Shown here in pieces: positions 9,111 through 17,572 of a DNA stretch of 64,000 nucleotides. Made by a program: the position numbers and the translations under genes. The stretch covers positions 23,671 through 87,670 of the forward strand of contig CALUMU010000010.1 of NCBI GenBank assembly GCA_944321825.1, read 5' to 3'. Source of the DNA: Candidatus Amulumruptor caecigallinarius. Lineage in GTDB: Bacteria; Bacteroidota; Bacteroidia; Bacteroidales; Muribaculaceae. Each line of letters starts with the position of its first letter. The first letter of the stretch is position 1. Below the pieces are notes generated by a model. That model was not told the origin of the DNA. It saw only the letters and a list, made by a program, of their open reading frames with translations, and searched no databases.

Positions 9111-11447
9111 TTATTCGAAGAGGCCGGAATCGGTGTCGGAGTTGTTGAACTTGCGCGTGATGTCTTCTTTCTTCTTGCCGGTATTGAAATTCCAGCTTAC
9201 GCCTACCACCACCATAGAGCGGTTGTTGCGGATGACGGTGTGCGTTTTTTCGTGAAAGTAGCGGTTGGGGATACTTTCGGAGCGGTATTCGGCCTGGGTG
9301 CCGAGCCAGTAGCATCCGAGGCTGAGGCGCACGTTGCGGTGCTGCCAGTAGGCTTGCAGGTTGCTGCTGAGATAGTTCTTGGCTATAGCCGTGCCGTCAA
9401 GTTCCTTGTGGGGCAGCGAGCCTTGATATGCCACTCCCCATGCCCCCTTGCGGAACGACACACCATAGTTGATGGGGCAGTACCAGAGCGAATAGGTCTG
9501 GCCGTCGGTCTCTACGCTCTGACGCTGCGCTATCGCCGACATCATGAAGCTCAGAGTGTTGGGAATTGCGTCGATGCGCATGTTGACCCCGGCGGCTACT
9601 GTCGATGACGAGTTGAGGTTGACCTCCGATGCCACTACGTACGGGCGGCCGTCGATGACAGCCTCGTGGTATGACATCTCTATCGGTGAAAACGAATGTT
9701 GGTAAGCCACCAATGCTTTCATGTCCACACGTGACCGGGTGAGCTGGTAGTAGAGCATAGGCGCGACGGTGGTGCCGGAGTGGAGGTGGGGGTTGCCGGC
9801 ATGTATCATGCGCGGTGTCTGGAGCACGGCATTGTCGCTGAGTTGCGATATGGTGGGTATGATGGGCGACGACTGGAACATCAGGCGCAGCGTGTGGTAG
9901 CGGGCAAAGGGATATGAAACCATCAGGCGCGGTGTGAATAGGAATTTGGTATAGGAGGCATCGTCGTTGGAGGCGTGTGCTATGTGTCCGCCGAGGCTTG
10001 CCATGAACATGATTTTCTTCCATGCGCCTGAATATTCGGCATAGATATAGTTGTCGGTGTCGTCGGAGCGGTAGCGCGTCAACTCGTAGGCTGACAGCAC
10101 GTTGCGCGTGTCGGACCATGACTGCGACACCGACGAGCGTACTCCCACGTTGAGAGTGTTGAGACCCATGCGGCGCGAGTAGCCTACTTCACCGATTACG
10201 GAGTAGCGGTTGACGCTCTGGTGCATCAGGTCGGTGTAGCTTTCGGGGGAGTCCGCCCCGGCATCGAGCGAGTTGTTGGTGTTCTGGGAGCTGTGGAAGT
10301 ATGTCCCCACCACATTGGCGGTGATTTCCGAGTTCTTGTCGAGCTGCTTGCTCAGGTATATGTCGAGCGAGGGGCTGAATGTGGAGGCATCGTTGTCGCG
10401 CCATGCGGTAGCTTCGGCGGTGGCATCGTTCAGAAGTACAGTCTCGTCGCCGTGGTTAAACCGCTTGTTGAACGCCGGCGAGGCTGTCACTTGCAGCGTC
10501 AGGTCGTCAGGACGAGCATATGTATATTTGAGGCGAGGGGTGTGGTAGGTGTAGCCGAAGTGGTCACGCATTGTGTAGTCATAGGTGTAGGTGTCGCCCC
10601 CCAGGAAGTAGGTGTAGTTGCGGTTGCTGCGGCGGTTGTCATAGTCGCGCAGCTCTATCTGGTAGTCGGCTGAGATGCGGTGGTTGCCGCTGACATAGGT
10701 CAGGTAAGCGTTGCCGTTGACAAATCCCGTGGCGACCGCGCTTGTCACGTCAAATCCGCCGCTTGTGCCGCTGTCGAGCTGTGAGGTGATTACATTGATT
10801 ACCCTCTGTGACGATGTGGCATATTTGGCAGGGGGGAGGGTGTATACGTCCACCTTGCGTATCTTGTCGGCAGGGATGGCGCGGAGGTCGTTGAGAGTGG
10901 AGTTGATGCCGTTGATGAGGATTTTGACAGGTGTGCCGTCAAGCTCTCCGAGTACGCCCGTGATGGGGTCGATGGTCAGAGTGCCTACATGCTCCATCAG
11001 GTCGGCGGAGTTGCGGGCGGCCTCGCGCTGCTCCTTGGTGAAGCGGTACACCGTCTTGTCAGCCATCACTGTGGCGCGGTCGGCTGTCACTGTTACTTCA
11101 GAGAGCTGCTTGGCCGACGGCTGCAGGGTGTAGTCGCGTGTCACGGATGCACCGGCTGAGGGCATACGCAGCCGCAGCGGCTCGCGCAGGGTCTCGTAGC
11201 CTACATATGATACCTCTATAGTGTAGCGTCCGGGCTTGAGGTTGCCTATGGAGTATGCGCCGTTGAAGTCGGTAATGCTCCGGGCTACGGCTTTGGTGGA
11301 ATCGGAGGGCGTGAACAGGTCCACGTGGGCAAAGGGTACAGTCTCTCCCTCGGCGCGTATGGTGCCGGTCAGTGTTATCTGGGCTTGCAGTGCGTTGATT
11401 CCTGCCAGCAGAGCTATTGTAAGTATGGTGGTAAGTCTTGTTATCAT
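9111..11447 (-). CDS. Outer-membrane beta-barrel protein with carboxypeptidase-like N-terminal domain
   Basis: A 778-residue TonB-receptor-like outer-membrane barrel. The signal peptide is MITRLTTILTIALLAGINALQAQ. Residues ~23-105 form a carboxypeptidase-regulatory-like beta-sandwich (ITLTGTIRAEG...YVGYETLREPL). A plug-like region follows (VTVTADRATVMADKTVYRF, then VKILINGINS and IRKVDVYTLPPAKY), then a long beta-barrel of alternating aromatic strands. No SusD partner and no clear TonB box were seen. Genes of this outer-membrane-barrel family often sit beside peptide-export genes. It starts 36 bases after the plug protein gene and ends 52 bases before the exporter start, so it is probably one operon with 6435-12215. 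Confidence 0.85.
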   Translation of the reverse strand: MITRLTTILTIALLAGINALQAQITLTGTIRAEGETVPFAHVDLFTPSDSTKAVARSITDFNGAYSIGNLKPGRYTIEVSYVGYETLREPLRLRMPSAGASVTRDYTLQPSAKQLSEVTVTADRATVMADKTVYRFTKEQREAARNSADLMEHVGTLTIDPITGVLGELDGTPVKILINGINSTLNDLRAIPADKIRKVDVYTLPPAKYATSSQRVINVITSQLDSGTSGGFDVTSAVATGFVNGNAYLTYVSGNHRISADYQIELRDYDNRRSNRNYTYFLGGDTYTYDYTMRDHFGYTYHTPRLKYTYARPDDLTLQVTASPAFNKRFNHGDETVLLNDATAEATAWRDNDASTFSPSLDIYLSKQLDKNSEITANVVGTYFHSSQNTNNSLDAGADSPESYTDLMHQSVNRYSVIGEVGYSRRMGLNTLNVGVRSSVSQSWSDTRNVLSAYELTRYRSDDTDNYIYAEYSGAWKKIMFMASLGGHIAHASNDDASYTKFLFTPRLMVSYPFARYHTLRLMFQSSPIIPTISQLSDNAVLQTPRMIHAGNPHLHSGTTVAPMLYYQLTRSRVDMKALVAYQHSFSPIEMSYHEAVIDGRPYVVASEVNLNSSSTVAAGVNMRIDAIPNTLSFMMSAIAQRQSVETDGQTYSLWYCPINYGVSFRKGAWGVAYQGSLPHKELDGTAIAKNYLSSNLQAYWQHRNVRLSLGCYWLGTQAEYRSESIPNRYFHEKTHTVIRNNRSMVVVGVSWNFNTGKKKEDITRKFNNSDTDSGLFE

Positions 11448-11483
11448 CAGTAGTATAGTTAGCGTTGAGTGAGTGGAGGAGGT

Positions 11484-12215
11484 TTATTTCCCTTCTAAAG
11501 TGTAATCTATATAAGTGCGCGGTTGGAGGTTGACCGATCCCAAGGCAGGTGCCCACAGGCGAATTACGCCCTCATAGATGCTGTCGCCCTTTATGTCGAA
11601 GTAATCTATCTTGGTGATGGCATTGGCTGGTATCCGGTCGAGGAGGGCAGGTAATTGTGGCATCACGGGAGCGTCGTTGATGAGCAGCAACACTGCGCCG
11701 TCGGTTTCTGCCATGTACCAGTCCGTTCCCTCGTGGGCTATGCCCGGCACAGTGCGGAGTATCAGTTCTGCGGTGTTTGGGGCATCCTTGGCGAGTGCGT
11801 CGCCCTCATAGGTAGTCATCACAGGTGCAGTTGCGCCGGTTATTGGCTTAAGTTCTACGTCTACCGTTCGGTTACCTTCAAAGAGTCGTCCGTCGCTACA
11901 GAAAGGATTGAGTTTATTAAGCGTGAACTGCCGTGTCTCATATCCCGGAGCCGAGACGGTCATATAGTGGGGCTTTGTGTAATCATAAGGTTTCACTTCA
12001 TACAGCCCCTCATAATTGGACACTGTGAAATACTTCTGCTCGTCATGGTTGGTTGCATCGGACAGGGTGATGGTGGCGAAGGGTACAGCTACCTGTGTGG
12101 AGTCGGCTTTGGTTGTGAAAATTATGCCGTTAATCCATATTTCGGCATTTGCGCTTGTGGCGAGGCATGTCATAGCTGCGATGGCGAGAGCTGTTTTCTT
12201 GAAAGTGTTAAGCAT
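11484..12215 (-). CDS. Secreted plug-domain protein without a barrel
   Basis: A 243-residue exported protein (signal peptide ending near ATSANA). The N-terminal half is a carboxypeptidase-regulatory-like domain (VAVPFATITLSD ... SAPGYETRQF). The C-terminal half resembles a TonB-receptor plug: NTAELILRTVPGI, then LLLINDAPV and IPANAITKIDYFDI. It stops where the barrel should begin (...LQPRTYIDYTLEGK). It lies directly upstream of a complete barrel gene in the same orientation, so it may work with it as a separate plug or binding subunit. It could also be a truncated receptor, but the frame is intact and the end is tidy. Confidence 0.75.
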   Translation of the reverse strand: MLNTFKKTALAIAAMTCLATSANAEIWINGIIFTTKADSTQVAVPFATITLSDATNHDEQKYFTVSNYEGLYEVKPYDYTKPHYMTVSAPGYETRQFTLNKLNPFCSDGRLFEGNRTVDVELKPITGATAPVMTTYEGDALAKDAPNTAELILRTVPGIAHEGTDWYMAETDGAVLLLINDAPVMPQLPALLDRIPANAITKIDYFDIKGDSIYEGVIRLWAPALGSVNLQPRTYIDYTLEGK

Positions 12216-12250
12216 TGCTGTTGAGTTTTTTAGTTGAATGTTGAGTTTTT

Positions 12251-12295
12251 ATGAATCCTATGAATCCTATGAATCCTATGAATCCTATAAATCGT
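12251..12295. repeat. 9-bp tandem repeat in the upstream region of the exporter operon
   Basis: Four exact copies of ATGAATCCT (12251-12286) and one degenerate copy (ATAAATCGT). They lie 36 bases upstream of the plug-protein start, where the operon's promoter or leader should be. Confidence 0.85.
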
Positions 12296-12329
12296 ATAAT
12301 TGAGTCTTGAGATAGCGTTGGCTAAGTTT

Positions 12330-12401
12330 AAAAGAAGCGTCGGGGAGTGCTATCTCTTTTGGCTGGGTTGCTTAGGTATAGCACATTCCGACGCTTCTTT
12401 T
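12330..12401. terminator. Long inverted repeat separating two operons
   Basis: Arms AAAAGAAGCGTCGG...GTGCTAT (12330-12353) and their complement (12378-12401): 14 bp, three mismatches, then 7 bp. It follows the small membrane gene at 12455 in the transcription direction, with T-rich flanks on both sides, and probably ends the RiPP-barrel operon. Confidence 0.65.
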
Positions 12402-12454
12402 CTGCTGATTATTATATCAGTAACGCTAACTGAAGATTTATAACAAACTTATAA

Positions 12455-12874
12455 TTAGGCACTTATTGTTTGGTCGTTGTTGTTTCTAACGAGTCTGCCG
12501 GTAACGAGTGCTACGATAGCTGTCACAACCCATACGCCTGTCAGGGCGGTGGCGGCGGTCAGGTAGTACATCGACCCGGTCAGCGGGTTCATCAGTATAA
12601 GTATCTCCGCAATCAGGAGCAGACAGGTTAGAGCACGAGTGGTGCGTGTGTCAAGTACGCGCTTGCCGCAGTAGTCGTCGGCGGCGATGAAAGCCCGGCT
12701 CCACAGGCTCAGGAGCATCCACACTCCCATGCAGCATACACCCATTTCGCTCCAGTGCCGCAGGTCTGGGAGGTCTGAGCCGGTCCAGTATATTGCCAAG
12801 CACGCGGCGGCAAAGAGGGCATTGATGACGTAATTGCCGAGATAGGAGAATTTGTACGATTTCTGTTGGTTCAT
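12455..12874 (-). CDS. Four-helix membrane protein, paralogue of 22516-22917
   Basis: A 139-residue protein with about four transmembrane helices and a short charged C-terminus. No known family is recognised. It is very close to the protein at 22516-22917: both share YKFSYLGNYVINALFAAACL, IYWTGSDLPDLRHWSEMGVC and LILMNP/FILMNP segments. Here it closes the operon after the outer-membrane barrel (gap 44 bases). Its paralogue instead follows a 63-residue membrane protein. The recurrence next to secreted-cargo genes would suit an immunity or accessory membrane role, which is inference only. Confidence 0.75.
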   Translation of the reverse strand: MNQQKSYKFSYLGNYVINALFAAACLAIYWTGSDLPDLRHWSEMGVCCMGVWMLLSLWSRAFIAADDYCGKRVLDTRTTRALTCLLLIAEILILMNPLTGSMYYLTAATALTGVWVVTAIVALVTGRLVRNNNDQTISA

Positions 12875-12918
12875 AATAAAGTTATAGTATTGTGTTAAAT
12901 TGAAATATTGGTTTTGAA

Positions 12919-15219
12919 TTAAAGACGTTGTTTTTCAGCATCTCCAGCACCTTTCCCTTTGTATTTGTCCTGTGAGGTGTTGAAATTATATTGTAAAGTA
13001 AGGCTTATGTTCCTTGTATCTGTATGTGGATTCATGCGGATACGATAGTCTCCAACATACATTGTTCCACGATTATGTGAATTGTCAAAAATATCAGATA
13101 CTTGAAGCCAAATGGATAATGTCTTATGTAAAAATGTTTTGAAAATGCTTATATCAACCGAATTGGTAGGTTTCAAAAAACCATTTTCTTGAGAGCCGCC
13201 ACTTTTGGCAAAAATATTGACTCCAATCATCCATTCGTGAGGTAAGGTAATCCAATTATTGAACTGCATGTATGCAGTCGGAGTTCCAAAGCTTTTTTCT
13301 TCACCAAGATAGATTCCTTTATACCATTGTTTTTCTATTCCGAGTGTTAAATCAGGACTCCATATTCCGAATCGAGGTTGTACCCCTATCACGATGTTCG
13401 CTTTAGAATAATTAGGGACGTTTGTAACGGTAAGTAATCGGACGTTTGGATTGTCAGAGACTGGTAGGGTTGTATTGAATATTGCATCTTTTTTATGTGT
13501 AAACGAGGCTTGTAAAAACAGAAATTTCCATAACCCTTGAATTTGGGTCGTATATAATTTGGTTGACTTTAGGAGAGGATTTCCCTGTTGGTAAGTCATA
13601 CGATTGACATACTGTATAGTTCCGTCAAGTTCGCTATAACTTGGACGTTGTTTTTTTGCTGTGAAATTAAGACCTAATTGGACGTCATGTATTTGAGTTG
13701 ATAAGAATATAGAGGGAAAAATGTCATCGTATTTGAATGTCTTTATATCTTGTTCGGAATCATATGAAGTATATTTATTGTCTACATGTTCGTATCGGAT
13801 GCCGGTCCCGATTTGGAATATTCCGAATGTTTGACGTAATTCTGAAAAAATAGTTATATTGGATTCATGAATACTGTTGTCAGACGAGGGTATTGTAGCT
13901 CCCGTATAATAATATTTGAAATGTGTGCTTGTATTTGTATATTCTTGCCCTACTTCCAAATCTCCTTTCCATATAGGGTAGGTGAGTATGGTTTTTTCGG
14001 CAAATAGGCGAGCATCTGTGCGATTATGAGAAATCACATTACGATTACCATCTGATATGGAAGTTTCATATTCAGACCTGTCAGATGTAACCTTATTATC
14101 CATATAATCTGCGTTAAAATCAATCAGTAACTTCCCTATTGAGCCGTTGTAATATAGATTTGCGCTGTTGCTAGGTCTGGTGGTAGCTTCTGAACTTCCT
14201 GATGATTCCCAATGTTCAAACGGCACATTATCCATACGTATGTCGCTTATCATATTGTTATATGAGTGATTATCAGTTTGATTTGTTTGCCAAAAGAATC
14301 CAAAAGAATGTTTGTCGTTTAGTTGCCAATTAACTCCTACTTTCCCAGAAATGCGTTGTGTGGTATATGTATTCAATCCATACATATCTTGAGTGTATAT
14401 GGCATCAGTAAATGTCGTTTGTTCAAAATGCTGACGATTGCGTCCTTTGCCCCAAGAATAATAAACTGTACCGAAAAGGTCTATGCCTCCTTTGCGGTAC
14501 TTTGCATTTAGGATATTGGAGGTTGATGGATAGTGGCTAATCCCATTGCGAGACCATAATCCAATGCCTATTCCATCGCCGATAGGCTTTTTAGTCTTTA
14601 TTTTGATGACAGCACGTATATTTGACGGATATTTAGATCCTGGGTTGGTGATTACCTCCACACTATTTATATTATTAGAGGAAAGCTGTTGCAGTTCTGA
14701 AACATCACGTACTTGACGACCATTGATGTATACTGTCGGTGTTCCTGCTCCGAATACTGTATAGGCCCCATTTTTACCGTTGACCAATGGAAGTCGGCAG
14801 ATAACATCGTCAGCAGTACCAACATTGGCCAGGATTGACCCCGTTACTGTCGTTACCATCCCCTCATTGCTGAGTTTGATTGTCGGTTTCTGTGACAGTA
14901 CTGTAACCTCACCTAGCACCTTGAAATCGGGGGATAAAGTAATTATCCCCATGTTGTTTTGAGGTATGCTTGAATAAGTTTGATACCCTGTCATAGATAT
15001 GTCTATTCTATTGGCTTTTTGAAAGTCAGTAAATGTAAATAGACCTTTCGAGTCAGTGACTGTGCCGCAAATAAAATTGGAATCCTGATATAAAACCACT
15101 TTGGCATATTGCATAGGTGTGTCATACTCATCTAAAACCGTTCCTTTAATTTCAGATGCGTTTAGGGGAATAAGTACATTACAAAATGCCATAAGAAATA
15201 GAATATAAAACCTGACCAT
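12919..15219 (-). CDS. Outer-membrane beta-barrel protein following the radical SAM maturase
   Basis: A 766-residue outer-membrane barrel: signal peptide (to about residue 22), carboxypeptidase-like domain (SEIKGTVLDEYDTPMQYAKV ... MTGYQTYS), plug-like region (VICRLPLVNGKNG, then TPTVYINGRQVRDVSELQQL, then VEVITNPGSKYPSNI) and a barrel ending LTLQYNFN. It is a paralogue of the protein at 40042-42360, sharing the domain order and the ITNPG and QVRD/PVND-type landmarks. It lies 19 bases after the maturase, so co-expression is likely; a role in exporting or taking up the modified peptide is inference. The gene is clearly richer in A+T than the chromosome around it. Confidence 0.85.
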   Translation of the reverse strand: MVRFYILFLMAFCNVLIPLNASEIKGTVLDEYDTPMQYAKVVLYQDSNFICGTVTDSKGLFTFTDFQKANRIDISMTGYQTYSSIPQNNMGIITLSPDFKVLGEVTVLSQKPTIKLSNEGMVTTVTGSILANVGTADDVICRLPLVNGKNGAYTVFGAGTPTVYINGRQVRDVSELQQLSSNNINSVEVITNPGSKYPSNIRAVIKIKTKKPIGDGIGIGLWSRNGISHYPSTSNILNAKYRKGGIDLFGTVYYSWGKGRNRQHFEQTTFTDAIYTQDMYGLNTYTTQRISGKVGVNWQLNDKHSFGFFWQTNQTDNHSYNNMISDIRMDNVPFEHWESSGSSEATTRPSNSANLYYNGSIGKLLIDFNADYMDNKVTSDRSEYETSISDGNRNVISHNRTDARLFAEKTILTYPIWKGDLEVGQEYTNTSTHFKYYYTGATIPSSDNSIHESNITIFSELRQTFGIFQIGTGIRYEHVDNKYTSYDSEQDIKTFKYDDIFPSIFLSTQIHDVQLGLNFTAKKQRPSYSELDGTIQYVNRMTYQQGNPLLKSTKLYTTQIQGLWKFLFLQASFTHKKDAIFNTTLPVSDNPNVRLLTVTNVPNYSKANIVIGVQPRFGIWSPDLTLGIEKQWYKGIYLGEEKSFGTPTAYMQFNNWITLPHEWMIGVNIFAKSGGSQENGFLKPTNSVDISIFKTFLHKTLSIWLQVSDIFDNSHNRGTMYVGDYRIRMNPHTDTRNISLTLQYNFNTSQDKYKGKGAGDAEKQRL

Positions 15220-15238
15220 AGCGCAGACTGATTATATT

Positions 15239-16612
15239 TTATATAGAAATTGGTTCATTATCTATCATGCAATTATCTGGCTTTGATAGCATGTTTCCAT
15301 TTTTGTGATAATATTTTATTCGGCAGTTTCGTAGTGCGCATGAAGTATTTAATTTACATGTGCCGCATGTCTCAATGTCATGTAAGTTTGTATTTCCTCT
15401 GACAGAGTTCCAAGAGCTATGACTTGATTGCCATATGTCGATTAAAGAGTCCGTTGTTAGATCTCCGGTTTCAAGTTCAGGTATTCCGAATGCATACAGA
15501 CATGGATATGTTTTGCCATTGGAACTTATTGCCATTCTTTTAGTGCCGGCTGCACAAAAGACTTTTTCTTCATTACTAAATCCGGACAGTTCTTGCTTTG
15601 CGCTTAAATCTGGAAAATCTATTTTGATTGAGGTTGAATACTCATCGGCTATTTGTCTCAGTATCTTCCTCATATTGTGTTCAATACTCTTGTTAAGAAT
15701 TAACGGTTTATTTATTGCAGCTCTACCTTCTGGTTCTACGAAAGAGACCGACATTGCTGTGACGCCTTCTGAAATCATAAATTTTACAAATTCTTTAAAA
15801 TGAAGGTAGTTTCTGCTATGTAGTGTATGTGCTATGGCAAATTTTGCATTGTTTTGTTTTAAAAGTCGTATAGTTCTAATGGTAGGAATAAATGTGTTTT
15901 TACCACGCAATAATTCGTGAGTTTCTGCAGTATGACCGTCAAGAGAAATTGTTGCAGAAACATTTTTGTTTTTAAATATGTCTATGTTGTTTTCGTTTAT
16001 TCTTAATCCATTCGTGAGAATTGCAATGCTTATGCGCTTTCGTGCTAACTTACGTAATAAGTTGTCGGCATCAGGATACATGAACGGTTCTCCGCCACTG
16101 ATAACAACACTTAAAACCTTTGCATCTTCCATTTGTGAGAATATATTATCCCATGTGTCAGGAGATAACAATGTGCCATGATTGCTGTGCGATGTGGAAG
16201 ATTGAAAACAATGAAGGCATTTTAGGTTGCAGTTATGGGTTAGGTGTAGTTCGATATTCATCGGTGTTGAACATACTGGCACCGTATAAACATCGCCGAT
16301 TTGTTGAATATCAGAGGGTGAATGTAAGGGAATGGACGACTCAATAAATAGTTTTTCAAGTCCAAATTCGCCTTCTAAATCAGAGGGATTGGCAAACGGC
16401 AAGACGATGCCATGCTTTGCCAACTCTGTTTTTAGAGCCTTATAAGATAGCGAATTGTAATAGAAACAACGTATTATCTGATATAGACCCTCATTAATAT
16501 AGGTTAGGTTTTCGTTATCAATATTATATAAGCAATGTTGATTATTGTAATTTAGGTCGTTGCGTAATATCCAACGTGGAGAAATCGTTATGTTTGTATC
16601 AGTTGGGATCAT
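15239..16612 (-). CDS. Radical SAM/SPASM peptide maturase
   Basis: A 457-residue enzyme. The radical SAM cluster motif CX3CX2C is at C128/C132/C135 (CNLKCLHC), followed by the SAM-binding SGGEP motif at ~172-176. The SPASM domain is complete: C353-X12-G-X4-C371, then C416-X2-C419-X5-C425, C430 and C448 after 17 residues, enough for two auxiliary Fe-S clusters. Residues 1-100 look like a PqqD-type leader-recognition domain (YNIDNENLTYINEGLYQII). Enzymes of this build install thioether or C-C crosslinks in ribosomal peptides. The obvious substrate is the peptide encoded 65 bases upstream. It is A+T-rich like its neighbours and probably acquired with them. Confidence 0.92.
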   Translation of the reverse strand: MIPTDTNITISPRWILRNDLNYNNQHCLYNIDNENLTYINEGLYQIIRCFYYNSLSYKALKTELAKHGIVLPFANPSDLEGEFGLEKLFIESSIPLHSPSDIQQIGDVYTVPVCSTPMNIELHLTHNCNLKCLHCFQSSTSHSNHGTLLSPDTWDNIFSQMEDAKVLSVVISGGEPFMYPDADNLLRKLARKRISIAILTNGLRINENNIDIFKNKNVSATISLDGHTAETHELLRGKNTFIPTIRTIRLLKQNNAKFAIAHTLHSRNYLHFKEFVKFMISEGVTAMSVSFVEPEGRAAINKPLILNKSIEHNMRKILRQIADEYSTSIKIDFPDLSAKQELSGFSNEEKVFCAAGTKRMAISSNGKTYPCLYAFGIPELETGDLTTDSLIDIWQSSHSSWNSVRGNTNLHDIETCGTCKLNTSCALRNCRIKYYHKNGNMLSKPDNCMIDNEPISI

Positions 16613-16677
16613 TTTGTGTATATTTAATAATGTAACGGCTAATAGCCGTTACATTATAATCGGGATAATCGGTGGAT

Positions 16678-16881
16678 TTAGTTAAGAGGAGGTGTTGTAG
16701 GTTCTTTAGGTTGGATGGTATCGTTGGGATTATCTTGTTTGAACGGTTGAGTCGTATTGCAGCAATTGTATGCACCTTGTTGGATGAAAACATGTGTAGT
16801 GGTTGTAGCACTAAAACCTCCACGGATATGTTGCAATTCGTTTTCATTAAAAAGTGCGAGTTCCAAATTGTTTTCGTTCAT
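16678..16881 (-). CDS. GG-leader RiPP precursor peptide
   Basis: A 67-residue peptide. Residues 1-22 form a leader with the double-glycine pattern (LFNENELQHIRGG) seen in Bacteroidales natural-product precursors; the C39 exporter type cuts after GG. The predicted 45-residue core begins FSATTTTHVF, contains one adjacent cysteine pair (NCCN) and no other cysteine, and ends in a Thr/Pro-rich tail (EPTTPPLN). It lies immediately upstream of the radical SAM maturase and after a small secreted protein gene. The start ATG at 16881 has an A/T-rich leader and no Shine-Dalgarno, normal here. No homologue is recalled; the modification sites are unknown. Confidence 0.8.
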   Translation of the reverse strand: MNENNLELALFNENELQHIRGGFSATTTTHVFIQQGAYNCCNTTQPFKQDNPNDTIQPKEPTTPPLN

Positions 16882-16983
16882 GATTGTAAATGAAATTTTA
16901 ATGGTTATAAACTTGGCTACCGTAACGCGCGTTTAGGTTGCCGTTGGTTATATAATTCAGTACTGTCTTATTTCATTCTAAGG

Positions 16984-17367
16984 TCAGAATACCAAAGTTG
17001 CTGACAGGGTTGCGCCGGTATCTGTTGTTGCCTCTATATATGCTGTTCCGCTCATAGGAGGAATGTCGCAGCAAGGGTCGTCTTGGCTGACAAAGCCGCT
17101 CCACATACATCCGTTAGCGTCAGTGATGTCAACCTCCATATATTCTACGTCGGCTGGCAAGTCAAAGCAGATTTGTTCGCGCGAGTAGCTTAAAAATATG
17201 GCTGTAGATTTGATTTGTTTGCCATAAAGACCGCGTGAAAAATGGCGGTTGGGTGACTTCGTGTATTGAAGGGCTGCTTGCTGAGTAGTACTGTGTTCCT
17301 CAGCACCGACACCTGCGGGGGCGAGGGCGAGAACCAATGATGTGATTAATGATGTAAGATGTTTCAT
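16984..17367 (-). CDS. Small secreted beta-rich protein (DUF3244-like) heading the RiPP operon
   Basis: A 127-residue protein with a signal peptide (cleavage near VGAEE). The mature part has alternating strands and ends AYIEATTDTGATLSATLVF, like the small DUF3244-type beta-sandwich proteins of Bacteroidales; the match is by resemblance only. It contains three or four cysteines (ICFDL, GCMW, PCCDI). Its promoter (17393-17400) is inside the repeated module at 17384-18051. It is 102 bases upstream of the precursor gene, with no other promoter consensus between, so it is likely the first gene of the RiPP operon. A decayed relative lies at 21588-21718. Confidence 0.6.
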   Translation of the reverse strand: MKHLTSLITSLVLALAPAGVGAEEHSTTQQAALQYTKSPNRHFSRGLYGKQIKSTAIFLSYSREQICFDLPADVEYMEVDITDANGCMWSGFVSQDDPCCDIPPMSGTAYIEATTDTGATLSATLVF

Positions 17368-17392
17368 AGCTGTCGTGTTATGTTTACGGCTG

Positions 17393-17400
17393 CAAAGTTA
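17393..17400 (-). promoter_or_regulatory. -7 box of the RiPP operon promoter
   Basis: TAACTTTG on the minus strand, 26 bases before the start of 16984-17367. No convincing -33 TTTG was found, which fits a regulated promoter. The same box is kept in copy B at 21734-21727. Confidence 0.5.
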
Positions 17401-17444
17401 TGCTGTGATAATGGATGAAACCTAAAATTTCGGGTATTTTCAGT

Positions 17445-17572
17445 GGACTTTTACTATTTGTAAGTGATTGATTGATAGCGGTGTATGTAAAAGTCCAATC
17501 AGACTTTTTGGACTTTTGCGTAAATGCCTGAAAATTAGAGGATGTGGTTGGACGGCACTGCAATAAAAGTCC
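17445..17572. promoter_or_regulatory. Cluster of four GGACTTTT/AAAAGTCC boxes
   Basis: Boxes at 17445-17454 (GGACTTTTAC), 17487-17496 (its exact complement GTAAAAGTCC), 17510-17517 and 17565-17572. The same four occur in copy B at 21781-21790, 21823-21832, 21846-21853 and 21901-21908. They lie upstream of the TAACTTTG promoter and could bind the HTH regulator encoded next door. The box nearest the regulator relic derives from the regulator's own last codons, so part of the pattern may be ancestry rather than function. Confidence 0.4.

Noticed and set aside
9111..15219. SusC/SusD polysaccharide utilisation locus
   Set aside because: No SusD-like lipoprotein, glycanase or clear SusC signature accompanies these barrels; their N-terminal and plug regions fit the other outer-membrane barrel family better.
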